From assembly GCF_900162695.1 (NCBI RefSeq), contig NZ_FUIH01000006.1, forward strand, positions 310,001 through 374,000: a stretch of DNA of 64,000 nt, read 5' to 3'. A program made the position numbers and the translations under genes. The DNA comes from Virgibacillus siamensis (GTDB taxonomy: Bacteria; Bacillota; Bacilli; Bacillales; Amphibacillaceae). Below, piece after piece: positions 54,823 to 62,924 of the stretch (positions within the stretch are counted from its first letter, which is position 1; each line of letters begins with the position of its first letter). Under the pieces are notes generated by a model that was not told the DNA's origin, ran no database searches, and saw only the letters and a list, made by a program, of their open reading frames with translations.

Positions 54823-55245
54823 TCTTTTGGATACCTATAATCGAAGTTTTTTACCCTATTACCTATATGAACTTGCCTGAGACGGTGTGGAAACCGTTTC
54901 AGGTATTTTTTTGTAAAATTTTTAGCAACACTTAAGTGTATGCAGTGAAATTAAAATATGTTCCTAATTTTAAACTTTTATTAAAAATTATTAAAAAATC
55001 GCAACAGTTCCCTGGGATAATCATATTTGGACCTTTTTATGTTAGCCCCAAGAAGTTCTTATTCAACTGGAAATTGCTCGAGGAAATTTACCAAAGGGCT
55101 AATGGTTTAAATCAATTGAAGGTGTAGTTTGTGTTTAGTTGCTTATGCACTGGCAATTCTGCTATTATCAATAGTGTCGAATAAAAATAATGATGTTTTC
55201 GAATTGATAAAGATAAAATATTTTTTTGTTGGAGGTGTAGACCAT
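54823..55245. other. AT-rich stretch between the pro-peptide gene and gatC
   Basis: Contains the terminator at 54875-54913 and the gatC ribosome site at 55231-55237. A 63-codon frame (54936-55127) and an N-terminal extension of the gatC frame are open, but neither has a ribosome site or recognisable protein, so no gene is called. Residual degraded DNA from an insertion is possible. Confidence 0.5.
54875..54913 (+). terminator. Intrinsic terminator after the pro-peptide gene
   Basis: CCTGAGACGGT pairs with ACCGTTTCAGG around six bases, followed by TATTTTTTT. Confidence 0.88.
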
Positions 55246-55536
55246 ATGTCAGATATTTCAAAGGATCAGGTGAAACACGTCGCACATTTGGCCAGACTGG
55301 CGATTACGGAAGAAGAAGCAGATATGTTCGCTAATCAGCTGGATTCCATTATTACATATGCTGAACAGTTGAATGAACTGGATACAGAAGATGTGGAGCC
55401 AACTACGCACGTGCTGGACTTGAAAAATGTACTTCGTAAAGATGAACCGAAAGAATGGATCACACAAGAGGATGCATTACAAAATGCACCGGATAAACAG
55501 GATGGTCTGTTCCGTGTTCCATCAATATTGGAATAG
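55246..55536 (+). CDS. gatC: Glu-tRNA(Gln)/Asp-tRNA(Asn) amidotransferase subunit C
   Basis: A 96-residue linker subunit of the GatCAB complex that corrects mischarged tRNA. The conserved VKHVAHLARLAITEEE and the C-terminal GLFRVPSILE are present. The ATG at 55246 has GGAGGTG at ideal spacing; the frame is open to 55129 but the extra part is not protein-like. It is the first gene of the gat operon. Confidence 0.97.
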   Translation: MSDISKDQVKHVAHLARLAITEEEADMFANQLDSIITYAEQLNELDTEDVEPTTHVLDLKNVLRKDEPKEWITQEDALQNAPDKQDGLFRVPSILE

Positions 55537-55548
55537 GGAGGGTAGAAC

Positions 55549-57018
55549 ATGGCATTGTTTGACCATAGTATAAAACAATTGGAAAAAATGTTGAAAAATA
55601 AAGAGATTATCGCAGAAGATCTCGTTAATGCATCGTATGACCGGATTAATGAAGTCGAGGATGAAGTGCACGCGTTCCTGACGCTGGATGAGGAGAAGGC
55701 ACGCATGCAGGCAAAAAAACTGGATGATGCTCCTGACACTGCATCAAGCTTGTTCGGAATCCCGGCCGGCATTAAGGATAACATCATGACAAAGGAATTG
55801 CGCACTACTTGTGGAAGTCAGTTTTTGCGTAATTTTGACCAACCTTTATACAATGCAACTGTTGTTGAAAAGTTAAATGCAGAAAAGGCAGTAACCATCG
55901 GCAAACTGAACATGGATGAATTCGCGATGGGTTCATCCAATGAAAATTCCAGTTTTGAGCCGACTCGTAACCCATGGAATACAGCTTATGTACCAGGCGG
56001 TTCAAGTGGTGGTTCGGCTGCTTCAGTTGCTGCGGGAGAGGTATTGTTCTCACTGGGATCTGACACAGGTGGTTCCATCCGGCAGCCAGCAGCATTTTGC
56101 GGTGTTGTCGGTTTGAAGCCTACATATGGACGGGTTTCCCGCTTTGGACTTGTGGCGTTTGCATCATCACTCGATCAGATTGGTCCGATAACCCGGAATG
56201 TGGAAGATAATGCACGCGTTCTTGAAATCATTTCCGGACACGACAAAATGGATTCCACCAGTGCAAATGTGGATGTTCCAGCTTATACTGAATCTTTATC
56301 CGGCGATGTAAAAGGCTTGAAAATCGCGGTTCCAAAAGAATACCTCGGTGAAGGTGTCGATCCGGAAGTAAAGGCATCCGTTGAAAAGGCATTGAAAGTA
56401 TACGAGTCACTTGGTGCGGAATGGGAAGAAGTTTCGCTGCCGCATTCTAAATACGCTGTAGCAACCTATTATCTGCTTTCTTCATCTGAAGCTTCCGCTA
56501 ATCTTGCCCGCTTTGACGGTGTTCGTTATGGCGTGCGTTCAGAACAAGCGGATAACATGATCGATATGTTCAAACTTTCCCGCAGTGAAGGATTCGGGGA
56601 AGAAGTGAAACGACGTATTATGCTTGGTACTTTTGCACTGAGTTCCGGCTACTATGACGCTTATTACAAAAAGGCACAAAAGGTTAGGACCCTGATTAAA
56701 AACGACTTTGATAAAATCTTTGAAAACTATGATGTAGTCATTGGACCAACAACACCGACGCCAGCATTTAAAATCGGTGAAAAAATAAAGGATCCGCTGA
56801 CAATGTATGCAAACGATATTTTAACGATTCCGGTCAACCTTGCAGGCGTTCCGGGGATTTCCGTGCCATGCGGATTTTCAGAAAAAGGACTGCCAATCGG
56901 TTTGCAAGTTATTGGAAAACATTTTGATGAAAGTACTGTTTATCGTGCTGCACATGCTTATGAACAGGCTACTGATTTTCATACGAAACGACCTCAAGTG
57001 GGAGGTGCCGACAAATGA
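55549..57018 (+). CDS. gatA: Glu-tRNA(Gln) amidotransferase subunit A
   Basis: Amidase subunit of 489 residues that releases ammonia from glutamine. The Ser-cisSer-Lys triad regions are GIPAGIKDN (Lys), PGGSSGGSAASVAAGE and GSDTGGSIRQPAAFCGVVGLKP. GGGAGGG precedes the ATG. The stop overlaps gatB by four bases. Confidence 0.98.
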   Translation: MALFDHSIKQLEKMLKNKEIIAEDLVNASYDRINEVEDEVHAFLTLDEEKARMQAKKLDDAPDTASSLFGIPAGIKDNIMTKELRTTCGSQFLRNFDQPLYNATVVEKLNAEKAVTIGKLNMDEFAMGSSNENSSFEPTRNPWNTAYVPGGSSGGSAASVAAGEVLFSLGSDTGGSIRQPAAFCGVVGLKPTYGRVSRFGLVAFASSLDQIGPITRNVEDNARVLEIISGHDKMDSTSANVDVPAYTESLSGDVKGLKIAVPKEYLGEGVDPEVKASVEKALKVYESLGAEWEEVSLPHSKYAVATYYLLSSSEASANLARFDGVRYGVRSEQADNMIDMFKLSRSEGFGEEVKRRIMLGTFALSSGYYDAYYKKAQKVRTLIKNDFDKIFENYDVVIGPTTPTPAFKIGEKIKDPLTMYANDILTIPVNLAGVPGISVPCGFSEKGLPIGLQVIGKHFDESTVYRAAHAYEQATDFHTKRPQVGGADK

Positions 57019-58445
57019 ACTTTGAAACGATTATAGGACTTGAAGTGCACGTGGAATTGAAAACTGATTCGAAAATTTTCAGTCCAAGCCCGAATGCGTT
57101 CGGCGCTGAACCGAACACGAATGTTAACCCGATTGATCTGGGATATCCCGGCACGCTTCCGGTTTTAAATGAAGAGGCGGTTAACTTCGCAATGAAAGCC
57201 GCTATGGCATTAAACTGTGAAATTGCAACGGATACGAAGTTTGACCGAAAAAACTATTTCTATCCGGATAACCCGAAAGCATATCAGATTTCTCAGTTTG
57301 ATAAGCCAATCGGGGAAAATGGCTGGATTGAGATTGAAGTAAATGGAGAGAAAAAACGGATTGGCATTACCCGGCTTCACCTCGAAGAAGATGCGGGAAA
57401 ACTCAATCACCAGGATAACGGCTACTCACTGGTTGACTACAACCGCCAAGGCACACCGTTGATTGAGATTGTATCTGAGCCGGATATGCGCTCGCCGGAA
57501 GAGGCATACGCCTATCTGGAAAAACTGAAAAACATCATTCAGTATACAGGTGTTTCTGACTGTAAGATGGAGGAAGGTTCACTGCGTTGTGATGCCAACC
57601 TGTCCATCCGTCCAATCGGTCAGGAAGCGTTTGGTACCAAATCCGAGCTGAAAAACCTGAACTCATTTGCCTTTGTTCAAAAAGGACTGGAATTTGAAGA
57701 AAAGCGCCAGGAGCAGGTTCTGTTGTCCGGCGGCGAAATTTTACAGGAAACACGCCGGTACGATGAAAAAACAAAAGAAACGATCCTGATGCGTGTAAAA
57801 GAAGGATCAGATGATTACCGTTATTTCCCTGAACCGGATCTTGTTCCATTGTATATTGATGAAGCATGGAAAGAACGCATCCGTCAACAAATTCCGGAGC
57901 TCCCGGATGCACGTAAAGAAAGGTACATTGCCGAACTCGGATTACCGGAATATGATGCCGGTGTTTTGACCAGTTCCAAGGAGATGGCTGACTTTTTCCA
58001 GGAAACAGTTGATCACGGTGCTGAGATCAAGCAGGCTTCCAACTGGCTGATGGGTGAAGTCTCCGGCTATATGAATAAGCACCAGAAAGAATTGCATGAT
58101 CTGGAGATGACACCAAAGGCCCTGTCCAAAATGATCAAACTGATTGAGGACGGCACAATTTCATCCAAGATTGCCAAGAAAGTTTTTGCGGAATTGGTTG
58201 ATAAGGGCGGCGACCCGGAAAAAATTGTGAAAGAAAAAGGTCTTGTGCAAATTTCCGATGAAAGTCAGCTGCTGCCGATTATCACGAAGGTATTGGATGA
58301 AAATGAACAATCGGTAACCGACTATAAAAATGGGAAAGACCGGGCATTAGGATTTCTTGTCGGACAGGTAATGAAAGCAACCAAAGGACAGGCAAACCCG
58401 CCGATGGTGAATAAAATCCTGATGTCTGAAATGGAGAAGAGATAA
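57015..58445 (+). CDS. gatB: Asp/Glu-tRNA amidotransferase subunit B
   Basis: A 476-residue kinase-like subunit that activates Glu- or Asp-tRNA. It begins NFETIIGLEVHVELKT, has FDRKNYFYPDNPKAYQISQ, and ends with the helical tail that binds tRNA (LVGQVMKATKGQANPPMV). With gatC and gatA it forms the full GatCAB. Confidence 0.98.
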   Translation: MNFETIIGLEVHVELKTDSKIFSPSPNAFGAEPNTNVNPIDLGYPGTLPVLNEEAVNFAMKAAMALNCEIATDTKFDRKNYFYPDNPKAYQISQFDKPIGENGWIEIEVNGEKKRIGITRLHLEEDAGKLNHQDNGYSLVDYNRQGTPLIEIVSEPDMRSPEEAYAYLEKLKNIIQYTGVSDCKMEEGSLRCDANLSIRPIGQEAFGTKSELKNLNSFAFVQKGLEFEEKRQEQVLLSGGEILQETRRYDEKTKETILMRVKEGSDDYRYFPEPDLVPLYIDEAWKERIRQQIPELPDARKERYIAELGLPEYDAGVLTSSKEMADFFQETVDHGAEIKQASNWLMGEVSGYMNKHQKELHDLEMTPKALSKMIKLIEDGTISSKIAKKVFAELVDKGGDPEKIVKEKGLVQISDESQLLPIITKVLDENEQSVTDYKNGKDRALGFLVGQVMKATKGQANPPMVNKILMSEMEKR

Positions 58446-58454
58446 AATAAGCAA

Positions 58455-58497
58455 AGGCAGTGGACTTCGTTATGGAGTTCACTGCTTATTAGTTTTC
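58455..58497 (+). terminator. Probable terminator of gatCAB
   Basis: GGCAGTGGACT pairs with AGTTCACTGCTT with one mismatch, followed by ATTAGTTTTCT. Confidence 0.65.
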
Positions 58498-58526
58498 TCA
58501 AAAAAAAAGAATTTTCACACATAGTA

Positions 58527-58535
58527 TGTTATAAT
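58527..58535 (+). promoter_or_regulatory. Extended -10 promoter of the small toxin-like gene
   Basis: TGTTATAAT, a perfect extended -10 (TGnTATAAT). No good -35 is present 17 bp upstream, which is allowed for extended -10 promoters. The start would be near 58542, 30 bases before the ATG. Confidence 0.7.
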
Positions 58536-58570
58536 GAACACACTCCCTGTACGAAAGGGGGTGCTAAGAT

Positions 58571-58702
58571 ATGGAAATGTGGTTAATTCTTTTGGCTTCA
58601 GTGTTAAATTTGGCAGTTGCTGTTATCAATTTAACAGTTGCTATTTTGCATATAAGACAAAAGAAAAAGAGCCGTTCCTTCTTGCAAAAGGAGCGACCCT
58701 AA
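58571..58702 (+). CDS. Putative type I toxin (holin-like small membrane peptide)
   Basis: A 43-codon ORF with GAAAGGGGGTG upstream of ATG. It encodes a single hydrophobic helix (WLILLASVLNLAVAVINLTV) followed by a strongly basic tail (RQKKKSRSFLQKERP). That is the plan of Fst/TxpA/BsrG-type toxins of Firmicutes. An antisense RNA promoter and terminator lie on the opposite strand over the 3' end. No close named relative was recognised, so the call rests on architecture. Confidence 0.65.
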   Translation: MEMWLILLASVLNLAVAVINLTVAILHIRQKKKSRSFLQKERP

Positions 58703-58745
58703 CAAACCATGAGAGAGGATTTAATTCCTCTCCTAACCATATCTT
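58657..58745 (-). ncRNA. Candidate antisense RNA (antitoxin) over the toxin 3' end
   Basis: On the minus strand, TTGCAA (plus 58775-58780), a 17-bp spacer and TATGCT (plus 58752-58757) predict a start near 58745. The RNA would contain a stem GAGAGG/CCTCTC (58713-58732). It would end at a hairpin of about nine pairs (58671-58697) followed on the minus strand by TCTTTTTCTTTT, a good terminator in this direction only. The length would be about 90 nt, overlapping the last 45 bases of the toxin ORF and its 3' untranslated part, as in TxpA/RatA and BsrG/SR4. Confidence 0.6.
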
Positions 58746-58819
58746 ATTCATAGCATAATTTATTTATACAATAATTGCAAGGTATTCAAATTCCGCGACG
58801 AGAGAAAGGGGTGTGTTTC

Positions 58820-58900
58820 ATGTTTTGGACCGCGATTGTTATTTCATTAGTAGCTCTTGTTATATCACTGTACACACTTTCAATTGTCAAAAAGGATTAG
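58820..58900 (+). CDS. 26-residue membrane peptide
   Basis: ATG at 58820 with AGAAAGGGGTG upstream, encoding a helix of about 19 hydrophobic residues ending SIVKKD. A weak promoter TTATTC-17-TACAAT (58744-58772) precedes it. It may be a second small toxin or part of the same transcript as the peptide at 58571. It ends 20 bases before the convergent reductase gene. Confidence 0.5.
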   Translation: MFWTAIVISLVALVISLYTLSIVKKD

Positions 58901-58920
58901 ATGCAGGCTCACCAGTATTA

Positions 58921-59919
58921 TCACGGTGCTGCTGTCGCGAATAAATGTGTGCTGTGCACATGCAGCCTTGCTTTTGGATCAATCATTGCCTTGGCATGAT
59001 TGACGGCGATGGTTGCTTCACCAAATCCTGTGGCAATCAGCCTCGGCTTGCCATCATATGCACAAACGTCACCAGCTGCAAAAATGCCTGGTATCGATGT
59101 TTCCATCTGTTGGTTGACGTAAATCGCATTTTTGGATGTTTCCATTCCCCAGTCTTTCAAAGGACCAAGAGAAGTCACAAAGCCAAAGTTGACAATGACG
59201 TCATCCACGTCTAATACATGTACGTTCTCCCCCTTAATTTCCTGAAGCATTACTTGTTCAATTTTGTCATTTCCAACTAATTTACCCACTTCATACGGTG
59301 TTTTTATATGAACATTGGATTCCTGCAGTAAGGACAAACTGTGCTCATGGGCACGAAATTTATCACGTCGATGGATAAGGATAACCTCTTTGGCAACCGG
59401 TTCAAGTGCGAGCGACCAGTCGACAGCTGAATCCCCACCACCGCAAATTAATACGCGGCGATTCTTAAATTGTTCCAGTTTTTTAACAAAGTAATGCAAG
59501 TTTCTGTCTTCAAATTGATCTGCCCTGTCGACTTTCAGTTTGCGCGGCTGGAATGCCCCGGCACCCGCAGTAATAATGACGCTTCGGGCAAAATAGCTCG
59601 ATCCGGAAGTATCTATTTGAAACGTTCCATCTTCCAGTTGGATCACGTTTTTAACCGACTCATTCAGACTCAATTTCGGGGAGAATGTTTTGGATTGCTC
59701 ATACAACTGCTCGACCAAATCCTTCGCTTTTATGTTTGGAAAACCTGCCACATCATAAATATATTTATCAGGATAAAGTGCTGCCAGCTGACCGCCAACC
59801 TCAGGCATACTGTCAATCATGTGGACTGATGCATTTCGCATTCCCGCGTAAAAAGCAGTAAATAAACCAATCGGTCCGGCACCAATAATGGTTAGATCAT
59901 AAATCTTTTCTTCTGACAT
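58921..59919 (-). CDS. yumC: Ferredoxin-NADP reductase, thioredoxin-reductase type (YumC-like)
   Basis: A 332-residue FAD/NAD(P)H oxidoreductase, the same length as B. subtilis YumC. The FAD motif GAGPIGLFTAFYAG is at the N-terminus, the NADPH motif CGGGDSAVDWSLAL in the middle, and AAGDVCAYDGKPRLIATGFGE near the end. It lacks the redox CxxC of thioredoxin reductase, so it passes electrons between NADPH and ferredoxin. The ATG at 59919 follows AAGGAG on the minus strand; the frame is open upstream to 60168 only by overlap with the ferredoxin gene. It is co-transcribed with that gene. Confidence 0.94.
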   Translation of the reverse strand: MSEEKIYDLTIIGAGPIGLFTAFYAGMRNASVHMIDSMPEVGGQLAALYPDKYIYDVAGFPNIKAKDLVEQLYEQSKTFSPKLSLNESVKNVIQLEDGTFQIDTSGSSYFARSVIITAGAGAFQPRKLKVDRADQFEDRNLHYFVKKLEQFKNRRVLICGGGDSAVDWSLALEPVAKEVILIHRRDKFRAHEHSLSLLQESNVHIKTPYEVGKLVGNDKIEQVMLQEIKGENVHVLDVDDVIVNFGFVTSLGPLKDWGMETSKNAIYVNQQMETSIPGIFAAGDVCAYDGKPRLIATGFGEATIAVNHAKAMIDPKARLHVHSTHLFATAAP

Positions 59920-59935
59920 ACTATGCAACTCCTTA

Positions 59936-60187
59936 TTACTCAAATTTATTTGGGTCTCCGTCAAACGGAGTATCAGCCATCTTAATGGAATTTGTCGGAC
60001 ATCCTTCATAGGCATCTTCCAGGTCTTCAGTGAATCCAGCGTCAATTGGTCTACAGCCGTGATTATCATCTCCAATATAGTAGGACAATCCTTCTTCTTC
60101 ATCATAGTCAAACAAATCCGGAGCAGCTGTACCACAGGCACCGCATGAAATACAGGTTTCCCTGTCAACGATTGTATAAAGCGTCAT
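59936..60187 (-). CDS. fer: 4Fe-4S ferredoxin
   Basis: An 83-residue acidic single-cluster ferredoxin of the Bacillus type. The ligands are Cys12, Cys15 and Cys18 (CISCGAC) and Cys63 (EGCPTNSI); Cys45 is extra. GGGAGG lies upstream on the minus strand. It is 16 bases from the reductase gene, so the two form an electron-transfer operon. It could serve cytochrome P450s, fatty-acid desaturation or other ferredoxin users; the next-door phenylacetate genes are one possibility. Confidence 0.95.
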   Translation of the reverse strand: MTLYTIVDRETCISCGACGTAAPDLFDYDEEEGLSYYIGDDNHGCRPIDAGFTEDLEDAYEGCPTNSIKMADTPFDGDPNKFE

Positions 60188-60374
60188 TGAAATCCTCCCT
60201 TAACTATATAACGGTATTAAAACGTACCTATTAATTTTATTATATGAATCGTATAAAAGTCTTTTCATCTTGTCAACAGGAATTTCTTCCTGACTAAAAG
60301 TTTTTCCCAAAATTGCAGTAGTGATAAAGGTTGCTAAGCTTAAAAACATTGGGTTTTAAAAATTCAAAATACGG

Positions 60375-60403
60375 TTGACATCCTTTTAACGTCCCGATAT
60401 CAT
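60375..60403 (+). promoter_or_regulatory. Probable sigma-A promoter of the paaK-like operon
   Basis: TTGACA at 60375-60380, a 17-bp spacer and TATCAT at 60398-60403. The small palindrome TCATTATAGATGA overlaps the -10. It lies about 90 bp before the paaK-like start. Confidence 0.75.
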
Positions 60404-60493
60404 TATAGATGACGAAATTATTACGCTGGTTTAATTATATGTTATACACCAGAGGGGTTGGCTTGCCGCATATATTTTAAAGGGGGATATTTC

Positions 60494-61822
60494 ATGATTT
60501 TCAATGAGGAAATGGAAACGATGGATCGGGAAGAACTGGAAAAACTGCAGTTGTGTTACCTTCAGAAAACGGTAAAACGCGTTTATGACAGTGTTCCGTT
60601 TTATAAGGGAAAGTTTTCGAAAACAGGTCTGAAACCTGCTGATATTCAATCCCTGGATGATTTGCAAAAACTGCCTTTTACCGTGAAACAAGATCTTCGC
60701 GACCATTATCCATACGGTCTCTTTGCTTCGCCAATGAAGGATGTTGTTCGTTTGCATGCCTCATCCGGGACAAGCGGAAAACCGACTGTCGTTGGGTATA
60801 CTAAAAATGATATCGACAATTGGGCAGAGATTGTGGCAAGGTCAATTGCGGCTTCGGGCGGCAGTAGGGATGATGTTATGCATAATGCATATGGCTATGG
60901 ACTATTTACCGGTGGATTGGGACTTCATCATGGCGGAGAAAAACTGGGAATTACGACAGTACCGGTATCCGGCGGTAATACTAAACGACAAATACTGCTC
61001 ATTCTGGATTTTAAACCGATAGTTATCTGTTCCACCCCATCGTATGCGCTGCATATTGCGGAAAAAATGAAAGAGCAAGGAATTAACCCGAAAAAAACCA
61101 GTCTCGAATATGGAATTTTCGGTGCAGAGCCATGGTCGGAGGAAATGCGGGATACGCTTGAGGAGGAACTGGGAATCAAAGCTATGGACATTTACGGCTT
61201 AAGCGAGATTGTCGGTCCTGGCGTTTCCATTGAATGTGTCGACGAACAAAATGGGCTTCACATACAGGAAGATCATTTTATACCGGAAATTATTGACCCT
61301 GACACAAAAGAGCGTGTGCCGGATGGTGAATACGGTGAATTAGTTATTACCAGCTTAAAAAAGGAAGCGCTGCCAATTATCCGCTATCGCACCGGGGACA
61401 TTGCGGCAATTAATCGCAAAACATGCAGCTGCGGTCGTACTACAGCAAGAATGACTCGTGTGAAAGGCCGAATTGATGACATGCTTGTTATTCGCGGTGT
61501 CAATGTGTTTCCGTTTGAAATGGAACGCTCCCTGCTGAAGGTGGAAGAATTAACACCACATTATCAATTATTTCTAAGTAAGGATGGACATCTGGATGCT
61601 GTGAAGTTGCAGGTAGAGCTATCTGAAGAATCGTATGTGCAATGCCAGCAGAATTTGGAACACTCGGTTATATCCAGGCTTAAGCGGGAATTGCAAACAT
61701 CCATTAAACAGGAATGTCTTGTCTCGGTTGATGTGGATGTGCAGCCTCCAAAATCCATACCTCGCTCAGAAGGAAAAGCAGTCAGAATCGTGGATGAGCG
61801 CATGAAACAAACGGTCAATTAA
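60494..61822 (+). CDS. paaK: Phenylacetate-CoA ligase
   Basis: Activates phenylacetate (or a related aryl acid) to the CoA thioester, the first step of aerobic phenylacetate breakdown. At 442 residues it has the ATP motif HASSGTSGKPTVVGY, the family segment FTGGLGLHHGGEKLG, YGLSEIVGPGVSIEC, and the C-terminal RVKGRIDDMLVIRGVNVFP. GGGGG precedes the ATG at 60494; the frame is open to 60458. It heads a short operon with a thioesterase and a PaaY-like protein, with PaaX encoded convergently. Confidence 0.95.
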   Translation: MIFNEEMETMDREELEKLQLCYLQKTVKRVYDSVPFYKGKFSKTGLKPADIQSLDDLQKLPFTVKQDLRDHYPYGLFASPMKDVVRLHASSGTSGKPTVVGYTKNDIDNWAEIVARSIAASGGSRDDVMHNAYGYGLFTGGLGLHHGGEKLGITTVPVSGGNTKRQILLILDFKPIVICSTPSYALHIAEKMKEQGINPKKTSLEYGIFGAEPWSEEMRDTLEEELGIKAMDIYGLSEIVGPGVSIECVDEQNGLHIQEDHFIPEIIDPDTKERVPDGEYGELVITSLKKEALPIIRYRTGDIAAINRKTCSCGRTTARMTRVKGRIDDMLVIRGVNVFPFEMERSLLKVEELTPHYQLFLSKDGHLDAVKLQVELSEESYVQCQQNLEHSVISRLKRELQTSIKQECLVSVDVDVQPPKSIPRSEGKAVRIVDERMKQTVN

Positions 61823-61890
61823 ACACACTCCAAGGACCGTTGCAGTGACAAAAGAAAAATATGATTTGATGGAAGAAGGGATTTACGGAG

Positions 61891-62313
61891 ATGACGTTTA
61901 AAATGAGTGACCTGCAAAAGGTTGCCAATGAACAGAAGAAACCACCTCCATGTGATACTACAATGCAAGTGGTTGTGCATGATGCAATGGAGGGCATTGC
62001 ATATGGAACATGGACGGTTGATCGCAAGTATATAAATGGAATCGGCGTAGCAATGGGAGGTTTTCTTGCAGCAGCAGCGGATATTATGATGGCCTATGCG
62101 ATTTCATCCAAATTGACGGATCAGCAAGGTTTTGCATCGATTGACCTTGATACTACCTTTCACCGACCGGTTGTTGAAGGGAAAGTGGAAATGACATCAA
62201 GAGTGGAACGCCTTGGCAGGACCTTGGCATATGTGGTGACGGAATTGGAACAGAACGGGAAAAAATCCGCCACCTGTGTGTCTTCCATTTTAATCAAAGA
62301 TGTGGAGGAATGA
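61891..62313 (+). CDS. PaaI-like hotdog-fold thioesterase
   Basis: A 140-residue hotdog-fold protein, probably hydrolysing acyl- or aryl-CoA esters to free CoA. The expected HGG of PaaI is changed to AMGGFLAAAADIMMAYA, but the downstream Asp is kept. The start is ATG 61891 with GAAGAAGGG ten bases upstream; ATG 61903 is an alternative. It overlaps the next gene only if that gene's earlier ATG is used. The context suggests CoA release from dead-end intermediates of phenylacetate breakdown. Confidence 0.82.
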   Translation: MTFKMSDLQKVANEQKKPPPCDTTMQVVVHDAMEGIAYGTWTVDRKYINGIGVAMGGFLAAAADIMMAYAISSKLTDQQGFASIDLDTTFHRPVVEGKVEMTSRVERLGRTLAYVVTELEQNGKKSATCVSSILIKDVEE

Positions 62314-62315
62314 CG

Positions 62316-62849
62316 ATGATTTATCGATATAATGCACATCAGCCGGACATCCACGAATCGGTTTTTATTGCTGATGGAGCGAAAATAATAGGGAATGTAA
62401 CAATTGGGGCGGAGTCCAGTATCTGGTTTAACACTGTTATTCGGGGTGATGAAGGTCCAATCAAGATTGGCAGACGCTGCAATATTCAGGAAAATAGCAT
62501 GTGCCACCTGTATGAACAGTTCCCATTAACATTGGACGATGATGTATCCATTGGCCATAATGCAATTGTTCATGGTTGTACATTGCATAAAGGTGTACTG
62601 GTTGGTATGGGTGCCACTGTCCTCGATGGAGCGGAAATCGGTGATTATTCCATTATCGGTGCCAATAGTCTGATACCATCAGGGAAAAAGATACCTCCAA
62701 GATCACTTGTGGTCGGTTCACCCGGAAAAGTGATTCGAACCCTGACAGATAAGGACATGGAAATGATTGAGGAAACTATATCCACCTATATGGTGAAGGG
62801 GCAGGCATTTCAGAAGAAGGAAGTATTTGAAAAAATAGTAGCAAAATAA
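62316..62849 (+). CDS. Gamma-carbonic anhydrase-like hexapeptide protein (PaaY-like)
   Basis: A 177-residue left-handed beta-helix protein. The zinc ligands of gamma-class carbonic anhydrases are seen as His64, His81 and His86 (CHLYE and GHNAIVHGC). In paa clusters the PaaY member acts as a thioesterase clearing toxic ring-1,2-epoxide CoA derivatives (family knowledge). The ATG at 62316 is preferred because GGAGG is seven bases upstream; ATG 62310 is too close. Confidence 0.88.
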   Translation: MIYRYNAHQPDIHESVFIADGAKIIGNVTIGAESSIWFNTVIRGDEGPIKIGRRCNIQENSMCHLYEQFPLTLDDDVSIGHNAIVHGCTLHKGVLVGMGATVLDGAEIGDYSIIGANSLIPSGKKIPPRSLVVGSPGKVIRTLTDKDMEMIEETISTYMVKGQAFQKKEVFEKIVAK

Positions 62850-62891
62850 ATAAGCCTGTTCATGTGTAACAACTACCCCTTAGATAGAGGA

Positions 62892-62921
62892 CAGTACTTT
62901 CCGGCAGGGCCGGAAAGACTG
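62892..62921. terminator. Hairpin between convergent paaY-like gene and paaX
   Basis: CTTTCCGG and CCGGAAAG form an eight-base stem, extended by CAGT/ACTG with one bulge. T runs are weak on both sides. It probably ends transcription in both directions. Confidence 0.5.
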
Positions 62922-62924
62922 ACC

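Noticed and set aside
54936..55127. 63-codon ORF before gatC
   Set aside because: No ribosome site and no recognisable fold; AT-rich DNA easily leaves such frames open. Kept as doubtful rather than called.
59920..60168. Long N-terminal extension of the ferredoxin-NADP reductase
   Set aside because: It is the ferredoxin gene read in another frame; the ribosome site and family length fix the start at 59919.
62866..62871. Another TGTAAC near the paa genes
   Set aside because: Single copy with no partner at 11 bp and no -10; chance occurrence.
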